Below, in pieces: positions 1 to 11,800 of a DNA stretch of 64,000 bases. The notes under the pieces are model-generated. The model saw only the letters and a list, made by a program, of their open reading frames with translations. It was not told where the DNA came from and searched no databases. The DNA lies in contig NC_066549.1 in assembly GCF_024679095.1 (NCBI RefSeq), forward strand, positions 12,581,477-12,645,476, given 5' to 3'. Position 1 is the first letter of the stretch. Each line of letters starts with the position of its first letter. Position numbers and translations under genes: made by a program. Origin of the DNA: Eriocheir sinensis (taxonomy: Eukaryota > Arthropoda > Malacostraca > Decapoda > Varunidae).

Positions 1-960
1 TAAACCAGTGTTGTTGAGGAAGTAAAGAATCGTTGCGTTTTCGTAGAGTACTTGTTGGTTGACACGAGATCATTGCTGTTCTTTTCCTCATTCGCTGTAA
101 TTAATTGACAGTTCCTTAATGAATATACTACCAGACAATTATGAAAAAAAATACATGAATTCCCGAGTCCTCTGAATCCATACAGGCACCATATACGTCG
201 TCTTGTTTTATGACTTCCTTTAAATTTCGTGCAATGTTCGTTACTATTATATTTGTAAGGTACCCAACATATTTTTGCCCTCATGCGGTTCTAGAAATTG
301 TGCTGTTCTGCCGTGTATATTGAAACCATCTCTCACACTGCTTTAGTCAAATATAATTTTTGGCTGTACACACTTTAGTCATGCAGAGTGCTGAGCAGTG
401 TGCCAGCCTACGTTGCGAACTAAAGGAATCGATTTTTTGAGAACACAAGACGTCTGGTTCTTAGGCGATCGTTGCCTCTATACACCGACACAGCCGTCCC
501 CAACGCCCGGCTAGTGGCAAAGGAGCGGGTCCTTCGTCTATCCTACGGCTGGGGCTCAAGGGCTTTGTTTGCACCCGTGATAGCTTCGTGTTGTTGATAC
601 CCTTTTGTTGCCTCGATATCCCTGCAAGGAGGCAACGCAGCTTTGGGTAAGAAAACCAGGGCGGACACGGATCAGGAGAATGCGTGCTTCTCTTCTACCC
701 TAAATCTCTCATCTTGTCTTGTGTGTCCTATGAACACACGAACACACATGCTTTACAGTATTACCCTGAAGCAACTAATGGTATCATGTATTAAAATAGA
801 GACTGAGTGAGGCTTATTATTCTCTGCGCGAATATAAGACCGATAAAGGCCAAGTGTTTTCTGTGGACTCAGGAACCAATGATCTTCACCACCCAAGTCA
901 CCGTGACCACCTTCCTCTCATAGACTAGCCAGGTCATCCAGCGATTCCCTCAAACCAAAT
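1..960. other. Gene-free AT-rich DNA with a GC-richer island
   Basis: No credible coding sequence is visible. Positions about 450-700 are clearly richer in G+C than their surroundings and may be an old dispersed element, but no tRNA-like boxes, inverted ends or open frame could be identified. Confidence 0.4.
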
Positions 961-974
961 CTATTTCATCGTCT

Positions 975-1465
975 TACTTCCTAACCTATTTGCTGTTTTC
1001 CGCAATCTCATTCCAACCTTTCTCCGTTTCTTTTCAATTCGACTCACTTCATTCACTTTATTCAGTTTCAGCTCCAACTCTCCGATTCACTCAAACCAAA
1101 CTTATTCCAATACCGATCACCGCATTTCCCACATTTACCTCGGGCGGAGTGGAAAAATTTGGGCGGCTTTTCCAATACCCTACGCCCCTGTCCACCCAGC
1201 AGTGAATGGGTACCAGGTGTTAACCGGGGGTTGTGTCCCGTCTCCTGGGGTCTGTTCCCTTCTATAATTCCTTCCCCTTCTGTCTCTCTCCGGCACATGA
1301 CCACAGATGTTGCGCCGATTAAACGAAACTTTCCAACTTTCCTTTCTTACTTCCATATCTATTTGTTGTTTCTCCCAACCTCATTCCAACCTCCCTTCCC
1401 TTTCCTTTCAGCTAGACTCAATTCAAACGCTTTATTTAGTTTCACCGCCAACACTTCCCCAATAC
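975..1465 (+). repeat. Two diverged direct copies, about 110 bp each, flanking a SINE-like piece
   Basis: The segment at about 975-1085 (with CTCATTCCAACC, then a stretch rich in TTCA/CACT) recurs in diverged form at about 1348-1462. The two copies lie about 370 bp apart and flank the GC-richer piece at 1183-1330. This fits an old tandem duplication interrupted by an insertion. Confidence 0.5.
1183..1330 (+). mobile_element. Fragment of a dispersed SINE-like repeat
   Basis: This GC-rich island in pyrimidine-rich DNA contains the string CAGTGAATGGGTACC followed by GTTAACCGGGGGTTGTG and ends near GCGCCGATTAAACG. A related string (CTGGTCGATAAATGGGAACC on the minus strand) lies in the complete SINE at 10399-10741, so the two probably share a body region. 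The tRNA-like head is missing here. Boundaries are approximate. Confidence 0.4.
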
Positions 1466-1499
1466 TTCTCTTTCAGTTCAATCCTTTCTTCTCTTCTCT

Positions 1500-2110
1500 T
1501 CACTTCCCCTCTCTTTTAAGTTTTGTCTCCTCTCTTTTCTTCTACGTTTTCTTACATTTCTTCTTCATACTCTTTCTTTTAGTCTTATTGCTTCTGTTTA
1601 GTTTTATAATGTCTTTTTGTTCATCTGTTTCTTAATGACGTTTTATACTTTTCTCTTCCTCTGTCTGCTTTGTTTATCTTCTTCACATTTTTCATGCCTT
1701 GGTTATCATTTCCGTTTTCTTATTCTTCCTTCCTTTATTTTTTTCATGTTTTCGCTCTCCATTCGTTTTCACAAATATATTTTTTTTTCGATTTTCCAAC
1801 TTCCGCTTCTTATTTTCAGCTCCGTTCCATTTCTTATTCTTCTCCTACCCTTATCTGTCTTTTCATTTCGTCTTCCTCTTTCTCCTCCTCCTCCTCCTCC
1901 TCCTCCTTCTACTCCGGTTTCATTTTTTATCCTCTCTTTCTAATTCCATCACATCTCATGCATTACATCACCACCCTCACGTTCTTTGTCGACGTTTCAT
2001 CTTCACACTCTCCTTTCGTCGCTCTTCACATCTTTATCTCCTCTCCTCTCCTCTCCTCTCCTCTCCGCTCCTCTCCTCTCTCTCCTTACAATTTCCGACC
2101 CGAGTGTTCC
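1500..2110. repeat. Pyrimidine-rich low-complexity DNA
   Basis: Almost continuous C/T-rich sequence, including a (CTC)n run near 1879-1911 and TCTCC pentamer repeats near 2036-2090. Several frames stay open across it only because C/T codons contain no stops; these are not genes. Confidence 0.7.
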
Positions 2111-2171
2111 CTTTCTTCTTTCTTCGCTTCCTTCTTCAGACGCTTTTAAAAAATATTCCGAATACTTTTTT

Positions 2172-2276
<105 letters not shown>

Positions 2277-2524
2277 AGAAATTAATTACAACAAAGGAAT
2301 GGAATAAAGGAAGTAAAAGAGATGGAATAGTGATGTAATGAACGCATGAATAAATGAATAAATGATGAAACGAAGAAAACAAAAGAAGAAAGGCAGAAGT
2401 GAAGGAATGTGAAAGGCCAGAATAAATGGAGGAGAGAATGAAGGAAGGACAGACAGACAGCGCGAAAAGTAGAACACAAAGGAAATATGCAACAATTACT
2501 TCAGGCTAAAAAACAACAACATTT

Positions 2525-2637
<113 letters not shown>

Positions 2638-3073
2638 AAATTATAGCCCGATCTGTGATACGCCCAATGCACATTCATTCGATCGTTTAATTTCCTGTTT
2701 CGCCAATTAACGCTAAACCAATAACACAAGTGATTACAGAGGGAGTGAGAGAGAGAGAGAGAGGAAGAGATCATTAATATGTTGTCTATAAATACTCAAG
2801 GTCCTAAATCGAAGGGCGAGAGTTTGAATGGCTAACTATTTTTGGCACTGAAGGCACAGGCAGAGAGAGTGAAAGCGAGCAATACAAGGGAAGGGAAGAA
2901 GAATAAGGAAAAGCAGGTGAGCCTAGGGGTTAAAAAAACGGGCGGAAGGGTGGAAGGGAGAGAAGAAAAGAAGGAAGAGAGGAGAGGAGTAAATAAGGAT
3001 GCGAGGGGAAAAATGATAATGAGGAAGGAAGGGCGTGAGAAAAGAAGGGAAGGGATGGGGAGTACTGAGGTTG

Positions 3074-3075
<2 letters not shown>

Positions 3076-3161
<86 letters not shown>
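3076..3161. repeat. (GA)n microsatellite, 86 bp
   Basis: Uninterrupted GA tract preceded by about 220 bp of purine-rich DNA (2842-3075), so a long stretch of one strand is nearly all purine. Confidence 0.98.
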
Positions 3162-3163
<2 letters not shown>

Positions 3164-3600
3164 ATCTAAATAGAGCCAGACCCAAAAATACCAATGAATG
3201 AACAAAGGGTAAACATTTCAGGAGTAAAAAAATAACTACTAAGAGACTTGCAAAAAAAATATAAACAGATTATGAGAACGAAATGAGCTGAATAATATAT
3301 TTAAAAAAACGATGAAAAATGAAAGACAAATGATCATGGTTGAAAAAAAAAAAACATAAAATAGGAATGGAAAAAAGGCTGATTTGAAGGGATGAAAAGG
3401 TCTCCGGAGCGAAAAATTGGATATTAAGTTATGATTTCATTAAAAAGAATATAAGCAGTGAAGATGGAGCAAAAGGAAAAGGTAAAAAGAGGTACAAGTA
3501 AAAATTCGGTAAGTCAGCAGGTAAAGTAGATAAAAAAAGACAAAATAAACGAAAACGGAGATGATAACGATAAAAAAATATGGTCAACAACAGGAACGGC
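3162..3600. other. A-rich DNA without a gene
   Basis: A-rich and purine-rich on the plus strand, with short poly-A runs. No coding, tRNA-like or terminal-repeat signal was seen. Confidence 0.5.
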
Positions 3601-5030
3601 AGAACCACTTCGGGAAAGGTTAATGACTCTCCGCTTTACATTATTTCCTTTCAGTGTTTGTCTAATCCCTCTTCCCATTCACCTGGCTTTCTCTTCATTC
3701 CTGAGTAAAACGAAAATACATGGCAAACGACAGAGACGCGGTAAAGTTTATAAAGAAGGAGCATTCGATTCGCTTCACGTTCATTTGCTAATCTTTCCTA
3801 CTCCCAATCCAGTTTTTTGCTTCTCAATTTAGGGTTAAAACAAAAAAGACGGAAAACAGACACGTGGAAGGAAAAATAAAAAGGGTATTAGATTCGCTTC
3901 ACAGTTCACTTCATCATATCTATTTTTTACATGTTTTCCTTCGCATTTATCCGTTTTTTTCTCTCCTTTTCATGACTGATCAAAAAAAAAAAAAAAAAAA
4001 AGGCGCGTAGATTGTAGATATATAAAATGCATTTACAGTCTTTTTCCTTCCTTTGTGTTTCCTCTCATTCATCCGGCTTATTTCTAGTCTTTAGGAAATG
4101 ACAGGAAAATTTGGAGAAACAGGAGAAATATGGCAATATATATGAACAGGGACTTTACATTAGTTTTCACATTTCATTTTGTTACACTCCTCGGCACTGT
4201 TTTATTCTTCTCTCTTTGATTAAACAAAAGAGAAAAAAAGTGAGAAAAAAAAAAGAATCGCGTAGATTGTAAAACATATAAAAAGCACACAGTCCTTTTA
4301 GTTCCCTTTGTTAGTCTTTCCTCTCTTGCATTCTCTACACTTTTGGGGAAATGAAACAGAAAGATCGGAACAAGAGCCATGGCAATATTTAACAACAAGA
4401 AATTTAGATTAGTTTCCTATTCAAAATTGTCCCACTCATATTAACTGTCTTTTCCTTTCTCTTTGATTAACCAAATATAAAGTCGAGTAGAATGTAAAAA
4501 AAATATTCACATCTTTCATTTTTCTCTCTTTTGTCTCTCCTCTCATTCATCCGTCTTCCCCTACTCTTCTAGGAGATGAAAAAGAAAAATCAGAATAAAA
4601 GAGCCACATCTTATGCGTTCGGCCTGTAGCACCGGTGGGCTTTCTTAGTTGGCATCAGCCCTTTAATGGTGCGGGCAAGTGCTTACAGTGCTGCCCCGGA
4701 ATTCATCTTTGCTCCCCTAAAGAGAGTTTCGCTAGAGTCTGAGGTGATAGGTGGCCTTCCGGATAGCATGTACGAGTAGGTAGTTTTAAGCCACACGCCG
4801 ATGACTGAAAAGTGTCAGCTTGTAGCGGCGGGTGGGACTTGATCAAATGTCCTCCAGGGCACCGCGCCTCTCGGCAATATTATATAAATTTCCTAATCAA
4901 TTATCTCCATCTCATATTCACTGCTTTTTTTTTTTATCCGGTTTTCTCTCCTCTCAATAATTAACTCAATCTTATTTTTCTCTGTCATTTGCCCTTACTC
5001 AATTAACAGCAGTCTGAAACAAATATACAA
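3600..5030. repeat. Degenerate tandem repeat of about 225-250 bp, split by a SINE
   Basis: Equivalent blocks recur with diverged sequence. The anchor AGATTGTAGATATATAAAA near 4011 is matched near 4265 (TAGATTGTAAAACATATAAA) and near 4488 (AGAATGTAAAAAAAATATTC). Each is followed by a CTTTCCTCTC/CATTC block and then by an A-rich block with GAAA/GAGCC. Partial copies appear from about 3700. The array resumes after the SINE at 4608-4872, where GGCAATATT continues the unit exactly as it does near 4380. Confidence 0.65.
4608..4872 (-). mobile_element. SINE, family A, diverged copy (minus strand)
   Basis: The copy shares the family A body: a GCCGGTAGGC-like tail end, a TAGTGGCGCC-like core (here degenerate), CGGAATTCATC, a block like GGGTAGTTTTAAGCCAC, and GACTGAAAA. 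The tRNA-like head lies at the right end. It interrupts the local tandem repeat between GAGCCA and GGCAATATT, which are contiguous in the undisturbed repeat unit near 4375. That gives a natural empty-site comparison. The copy is old, with many substitutions and a decayed B box. Confidence 0.75.
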
Positions 5031-5383
5031 AGAATAACTGAAACACGCCAACAAAGGAGAACATAAAGGAAGCATTGAATCAAATAGAAGAGCATTTTTA
5101 CTGTCGATACATTTTGTTGTTCCGGCTTTTCATCGCTCTCTTTTCACCGTACATTGGTGGTGGAGGGTGATTCATTCCACTGTTGATCTATTACAAAATG
5201 GACTATAGCTCGCTTACTCTCTGCGATGGAAAGGTTAAAAAACGAATAAATACCAACACGCGAGATATCTTTTGTCCTGAACTCTTATGGGTCGTTGTGA
5301 GGAACTGAGAGATGCAATATTTACCCTGTTCTCTTTCTTTGGTATTTCTGTGTCTGTCCCTGTCTACCCCCCCCCCCTCCCCC

Positions 5384-5386
<3 letters not shown>

Positions 5387-5461
<75 letters not shown>
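5387..5461. repeat. (CT)n microsatellite
   Basis: CT tract of 75 bp preceded by short poly-C runs near 5368-5382. Confidence 0.98.
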
Positions 5462-6731
<1,270 letters not shown>

Positions 6732-6883
6732 AAAAGAATCAAACGACGGAGAAGAAAAAAATACAAAAAAAAACGAAAGAAAAAAGGAAACAAGAATACA
6801 AAGGAAAATAAGAATAAAGCAAAAAACAGGATGAAAAAAACGCGAAAATTGATATATCTATTGAAATTTACGACCGATTTGAC

Positions 6884-6888
<5 letters not shown>

Positions 6889-6938
<50 letters not shown>

Positions 6939-7021
6939 ATATCTTAGCCCGCATAAGCTCGTGTGTGTGTGTGAGTGTGTGATTGCGTGTGTTGTGTAGG
7001 CAGTGTTTACATCTTGACTCG

Positions 7022-7061
<40 letters not shown>
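6889..7061. repeat. Interrupted (GT)n microsatellite cluster
   Basis: Three GT blocks (6889-6935, about 6960-6980, 7024-7061) are separated by similar spacers containing TTATATCTTAGCCCGCAT and TTTACATCTTGACTCGCAT. The spacers look like copies of each other, so the cluster probably grew by duplicating a unit that carried its own GT tract. Confidence 0.85.
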
Positions 7062-7063
<2 letters not shown>

Positions 7064-7784
7064 GGAGTGTATTTGTCTGCTGTTTGAGGCTTTATATATA
7101 GCATACACAAATCCCTGAACTTGACAGCTGTATATGTTTGTGTACGTGCGGGTGTCTGTGATTACGTCGGTGCGTGTGTGTTTATGTGTGTGTGAGAGCC
7201 TCTAAATCAGTCCGGGGTCTCTGTTTTCCATTCGTGGTGGTGTTTGTTTGGGCGGAGGGACGGGCGGCGGAGGAAGGACTTCTCCCTCTGTGGCCAGCAC
7301 GTATAAGCCGAATTTAAACCCACGACCTTGTTTGGTATGCAAGAGGCAGCAAAACTCAGTCCAACCGTATCAAATGCTCGAGGATGAAGAAAAAGAAATG
7401 GGGTACAAGAGGAACGAAGGGAATGGAGAGTAAGAAAAATAAGACTGAATGAAAGGGATAAAAATGCCGAGAGGACCCGAATAAACATGAGAGAAGATTT
7501 ACGTAGAATAGAAAAAAAGACAAAGAGGAATAAAAAGGAATTACGTCGAATGGAGAGTGAAAAGGATAAGAGAAAAGAGCTGATTGAAAGAAAGGGTTGG
7601 TGGTCCTAAAAAGACAAAAGGCGGACTGAATTAAATAAAATACGGCGGAGTGGGAAGAAATAGATGGATGCAGAAGAAACTGAAAAAAATGTGACAAAGG
7701 TGGAACCGATTCATGAGTTCGTAGAAGAGAGAGGATGAAGATGAAAGGATAGAAACGTATGAGTGAACGTGAATAGATATGTGA
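7062..7784. other. Gene-free DNA
   Basis: Mostly A/G-rich sequence. No coding or transposon feature was recognised before the retroelement tail that starts near 7785. Confidence 0.45.
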
Positions 7785-7973
7785 AGAGGAGGAGGAAGAG
7801 GAGGAGGAGAAGGAGGAGGAGGAAGAAACATGGAAACATGGACTAGCAGACAGCAGAAAGCCTGTTGGCTCATTACTAGGCTGCCTGCGTTCAGTGATTT
7901 AATCAATCTGTTTGCCATAGGAGTGGCTTGCAGGGAAGGATTAAAGCACTTGTGTATCTACTCTTGGGAACGT
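7785..7973 (-). mobile_element. 3' UTR and CTCCTC tail of a non-LTR retrotransposon
   Basis: On the minus strand this lies directly downstream of the reverse transcriptase fragment stop codon. It holds about 145 bp of normal-complexity sequence and then runs into (CTC/CTT)n simple sequence at 7785-7828. Ending in a short microsatellite rather than poly-A is known for CR1/L2-like LINEs, so the tail probably belongs to the element. Assignment of the boundary is an inference. Confidence 0.6.
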
Positions 7974-8519
7974 TCAGTTCACTCCCGATGCAGCAAAGTG
8001 TCGATCAATGCGTTTCTTGAAGGAGTTGATGGTCTCTGCGCTAACCACTTCTGCAGGAAGGCTGTTCCAGTGGCGAACAACTCTGTTCGAGAAATAACTC
8101 CTGCCGATGTCGGTATTGCATCGCTTTGCTTGAACTGTTTTTCCGTTGTTTCTTGTTCTCAGGTTGGTTTGTAGCGTGAAGAGTTTGGAGTGATCAACGT
8201 TGCTGAGCTTGTTCAGGTACTTAAAGACTTGTATCATGTCTCCCCACAGGCGTCTCTTTTCCAACGTGAAGAGGTTGAGTCGCTCGAGTCGCTCTTCATA
8301 GGGCTTCGTCCTCAGTGATGGTATCATCTTCGTGGCGCGGCGCTGTACTCTCTCAAGTAATTCAATGTCTTTCCTGTAATTAGGAGACCAGAATTGCACG
8401 GCGTATTCCAGGTAGGGCCTTACCAGCGAATTATACAAGGATAACATAACTCCCAGCGTCTTGTATTCAAAGTTCCTCGTTATGAACCCAAGCATTGTAT
8501 TGGCTTTCTTACAAATGAC
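7974..8519 (-). pseudogene. Non-LTR retrotransposon reverse transcriptase, C-terminal fragment
   Basis: About 180 residues at the end of a minus-strand frame resemble the C-terminal, post-palm part of LINE reverse transcriptases. Visible landmarks are KKANTMLGFI, then LYNSLVRPYLEYAVQFWSPN, LERVQRRATKMIP, YEERLERLNLFTLEKRR, and a terminal WNSLPAEVV block ending in a TGA stop. The catalytic FADD-type palm motifs and the endonuclease are absent, so this is a 5'-truncated copy. Upstream the frame stays open by chance through low-complexity sequence (8520-9092) that has no element homology, so the methionine there is not a real start. The fragment itself has no stop or frameshift, suggesting a fairly young insertion. 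It fits the CR1/L2 or Jockey groups; the exact clade is not decided. Confidence 0.85.
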
Positions 8520-8996
8520 AAGGAGGCAGGTGAAAAAAGACGCCAAAATATCATTAAAAAAGGAGAGATGAGAAAACATTAAGAAGAGGAAAAGAAGAAG
8601 AAACGGAAAAGAAAGGCCACGGAAAGAAATGTTTAAAGAAAAAGAAATGAAGGAAAGGCAGGATAGCATAAAAAAAAAGCAAATATATAAACAGAAAAAA
8701 GGGAGGGATAAAAAGAAATCAAGAAAAAAGGCAAGAAAAGAGGTTGAAAATGGAACAGGAACGGAAAACGGATCAGGAATTGAAAAGTAAATGGGGTGAG
8801 GGAAAGAGATGGGCCGCAGCGGGAGAGTTAAGAGACGCAAATACACCCGGAGGCTTAACGAACGACTGGCGAAGTAGGAGCAGGTGCGATAAGATAGGAG
8901 ATGCAATTTCACGCTTCCAGACAGTTTCCTTTTGCATGGAGAAAAGACGCAAATAGATAGAATATAAAGTAAGATGGATGGGCGTACATACATTGC

Positions 8997-9030
<34 letters not shown>

Positions 9031-9086
9031 GGGGGGGATGCAGGCGCACTGAAGAGGAAGATTAGAGAAAAAAACGCACAAAGGGG
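8520..9086. other. A/G-rich DNA with a short (GA)n tract
   Basis: Purine-rich sequence with GA repeats at 8999-9027. No gene was seen. The minus-strand frame that crosses it is open because of low complexity. Confidence 0.6.
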
Positions 9087-9247
9087 TGTCAAGTCAAATA
9101 AGTATGTGATTATTGTATTGATTTAACCTTCTATTACAGCTTTTACGTCCGAGTAGAGGCTCCGTGGTGACAATAAACGACGCTGGTGAACAAGCTGCTC
9201 TGTGACTAACCAGCCCCTCGACACTATTAAGTGGACTTCAGCGGTCA
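9087..9247 (+). repeat. LTR-like repeat, left copy
   Basis: 161 bp, running from TGTCAAGTCAAA to CTTCAGCGGTCA with AATAAA at 9172-9177. It is highly similar to 9841-10001, most strongly across AGAGGCTCCGTGGTGACAAT. Confidence 0.75.
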
Positions 9248-9840
9248 CAGATACAGAAACATGATGCGGCAGGTGATTCACTCATAACAGATGAACCAGA
9301 ATAAATTACAGGAGTGCTTTCTTTGCCATATTATTAGATACTGTTGCGGCGATTTAAATGAATCTTGCGTTTACAGGGAAGTACTACTACATTGAATTGT
9401 TAATAAATACGCAATACTCTAAGTTTCCCTCAACGGAATGCCATTTTCTATAACTTGTATACCACCAATAGTTTTCTCAAGGGAAGACTACGTGATCTCA
9501 TTCCAATAGCATCGAATGCCAATGTATCCAACATACAGAGTTTAACCAATATTCCGTAGTATTTCTTGTACTTATCCTTGTTAATTCGTATATACTCGCT
9601 CAAATGGAGGCACTCAGACAAGGAGGAGTTCTGTCACCTTTTCTACCTATCATCATACTCCTGACCAAGGTCAAAGGTAAATGAGTATGTTTTATACTCA
9701 TATATTATTAACGTATTATGTGAAGGACGCGCATATAATTATTAGTGTAGTGAATTGGATTGTATCAAGGTAAGAACAATGAACGGAAGTGGTTGGATTG
9801 GTTTATTAGGTGTCTCACATGTAATGTCTTGCCATTGGGG

Positions 9841-10001
9841 TGTCAAGTCAAATTGTTATGTGATTATTGCATGGATTTAGCCTTGTCTTAAAGCTTTTAC
9901 GTCCAAGTAGAGGCTCCGTGGTGACAATAAACGACGCTGGTGAACAAACTGCTCTGTGTCTAACCACCTTAATTCTTGACACAAGTGAACTTCAGCGGTC
10001 A
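9841..10001 (+). repeat. LTR-like repeat, right copy
   Basis: 161 bp and the same orientation as 9087-9247, with AATAAA at 9926-9931. Differences from the left copy are scattered substitutions, mostly in the first and last thirds. Confidence 0.75.
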
Positions 10002-10391
10002 GAAACGCCACAAATACACATAAAAAATGAAGTGCCAGGAAAGTGACCCTGCATCCCCAGACACTCGCTTACACACGCAAACTTATAAAAAAAAAAAAAC
10101 GGATAGACGCGATTAATTTTAAACGGAAAGGAGAAAATAAACAATGACAAGAGTAAGACTCTGAAACGGGAGGGGAAAAAAAGTAAGACAAACGCGATAC
10201 CCTCTAAACAGAAGGATGAAAATAAACAATGATAAAAGTGATAGGCATTAAGCGGAAGTAGGAATATCAACAAAATGATAAAGGCGATAAACTACAAACG
10301 GAGGGAGGAAAATAAATAGTGACAAACGCGATTAACTATACAAGGAGAGGGGAATATAAAGTGTGATAAACGCGATAAAACACAAACGGGA

Positions 10392-10398
10392 GTAATAA
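10392..10398. repeat. Target-site duplication of SINE B, left
   Basis: GTAATAA, repeated at 10742-10748 on the other side of the SINE. Confidence 0.6.
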
Positions 10399-10741
10399 AA
10401 GGTAAAGGTAAAGGTGCGTGCATACGATATAGCTGCGCGTGGCCGTGGTGCTCATCTCCGATCCGTTGGCCCTTTGAACCTCTGTGTTTATCTCACGCAG
10501 CGCTTTCTGCTAATCTGCACTGTGCTTACGAACACGCTTAGGTTTAAGTTGTCAGCTTGGGTCGGACTTAAGTGAACAGAATTTAGTAGGTAAGAATTAA
10601 TTATCGCGGGACACAGGCCAATGTAATATCCTGGATTGCCACAGTTTACCTTCCCCATGTTTCCCCAGGTTCCCATTTATCGACCAGCACCAGGGGCCGA
10701 GGAGACGACGCCAGGCACGCTGACCACTAAACCGCGGAGGC
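10399..10741 (-). mobile_element. Complete SINE, family B, with ACCTTT tail (minus strand)
   Basis: The right end read on the minus strand begins CGCCTCCGCGGTTTAGTGGTCAGC, which matches a tRNA A-box arrangement (TTTAGTGGTCAGC). No clean B box was seen. The left end carries a (TTTACC)n tail, seen as AAAGGTAAAGGT on the plus strand. Both sides have GTAATAA (10392-10398 and 10742-10748), a likely target-site duplication. The copy sits inside a ~44-bp tandem array whose units continue on both sides, so its ends are well defined. Confidence 0.75.
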
Positions 10742-10748
10742 GTAATAA
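10742..10748. repeat. Target-site duplication of SINE B, right
   Basis: GTAATAA, matching 10392-10398. Confidence 0.6.
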
Positions 10749-10920
10749 GAAAGAGTAATAAAAACGATACGCTCTAAAGGAGGAACATAAAGTGGCAAAC
10801 GCGATACGCCCTGGACGGAAAGAGAAAGACAACGAGTAATAAACGCGATACGCAGTTAATAAAAGGAGATGAAGGGAGTGATAAAAGCAATACTCACTAA
10901 ACGAAAGAAGGAAAATAACT

Positions 10921-11640
10921 TAAAGGTAATGCGTTCTCTCCCGACAACAATTGCTTCCCAAACTACGCGATTAAGTTCACTCCCCCACCCCAACACTCAC
11001 CCCTCAACCCCCCCACACACTAACACATAACCACACATCCGCAGCAATAGAGATCAAGGTGTCGTAAACTTTCGGGTTGTGTTCTCAGGCGGTGCTGCTG
11101 CTGATGATATTTCCCCCTGAGGGCTTTTAGGTGTGCAATAACTGTTAGAGTTTGGATTTATGGCACGTTGAGTTCTCAGCAGTCGGGGGTATTGGTAGAG
11201 ATAGTTTTCTACAACCTGGTGGGGGATGTAGCGCAAGATGTATTAGTTCATCTGCATCTAATCACTTTAAAGAGACAAGGATATGTAGCAATAAGTCCTC
11301 AGCCGGGGATATGAGGGGATGATCTACAGCCTTATGGGGGAGGTACTGTAATAAATGAGTGATGCATCTAGGAGCTTAAAGAAGGAGACGACGTGTAAAT
11401 TTTTCTCCGGAGGCAGGACGTTTTGTATTACTCTTTGGTCGTTCGTCACATGCCAACCGATTTATGTCTCTTTTCGGTTTTGTAACTATGTGTTTCCTTA
11501 TATTTCGGCCACAAAAAACGAAGGAAGCAATCAAGTACACTTTATTTCAGCACGTTAAAATTGATTGATAACAACCTTCACGTACAATTGTAGTGCGGCG
11601 ACTACCCTGATGGGCGAGCCTCCCATAACTCCTTCTGCCA
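10921..11640. other. Gene-free DNA with duplicated words
   Basis: The word (G)TGGGGGATGTA/GGGGGAGGTA and the phrase with CTCAG..GGGGATA recur near 11180-11230 and 11290-11350, suggesting an old local duplication. No gene was seen. Confidence 0.4.
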
Positions 11641-11645
11641 AGGGA

Positions 11646-11800
11646 GTACCTCTTTGGCCGACTGGTTAAGGAGCGGCTCTCCCATCTCGCTGGTCGCGTG
11701 TTTGATCCCCCGGCGCCGGCAAAACCTTCCTTGTCTGAATTAATTTCTCGTGTGTTTCGTTACACGCAGAGGTATAAATGAGAAAATTCTGGCATTTCAC
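11646..11800 (+). mobile_element. tRNA-derived SINE head or tRNA pseudogene
   Basis: The first 75 bp resemble a class II tRNA (Ser/Leu type). The A-box-like TGGCCGACTGGTTAAGG starts at 11655 and a B-box-like GTGTTTGATCCCC lies near 11698-11710, with a variable region between. B-box mutations and the absence of a clean acceptor stem argue against a functional tRNA gene. The sequence continues into a non-tRNA body, favouring a third SINE family. The 3' end is not defined. Confidence 0.55.

Larger units (their letters stand above)
9087..10001. mobile_element. Candidate miniature LTR element (TRIM-like), about 915 bp
   Basis: Two direct repeats of 161 bp (9087-9247 and 9841-10001) bound about 590 bp of AT-rich DNA with no open frame. 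Each repeat starts with TGTCAAGTCAAA and ends with CTTCAGCGGTCA, that is TG...CA as in LTRs, and each has an internal AATAAA (9172 and 9926) placed as in an R/U5 region. No clear target-site duplication, primer-binding site or polypurine tract could be confirmed; both copies are preceded by GGGG. The alternatives are two solo LTRs of one family or a simple segmental duplication. Confidence 0.5.
10095..10920 (+). repeat. Degenerate ~44-bp tandem array split by a SINE
   Basis: The word AAACGCGATA and variants recur near 10109, 10192, 10240, 10284, 10326 and 10370, and after the SINE near 10765, 10797, 10838 and 10884. Each is followed by CTAAACGGA-like and GAAAATAAA-like blocks. Spacing is mostly about 42-48 bp. 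The array is strongly diverged and contains no gene. Confidence 0.7.

Noticed and set aside
8520..9092. N-terminal half of the 372-residue frame carrying the RT fragment
   Set aside because: The sequence is A/G-rich simple DNA with no reverse transcriptase similarity; homology starts only near 8519.
11646..11720. Functional tRNA gene
   Set aside because: A- and B-box-like words exist, but the B box is altered, acceptor-stem pairing is not convincing and the sequence runs on into a SINE-like body.
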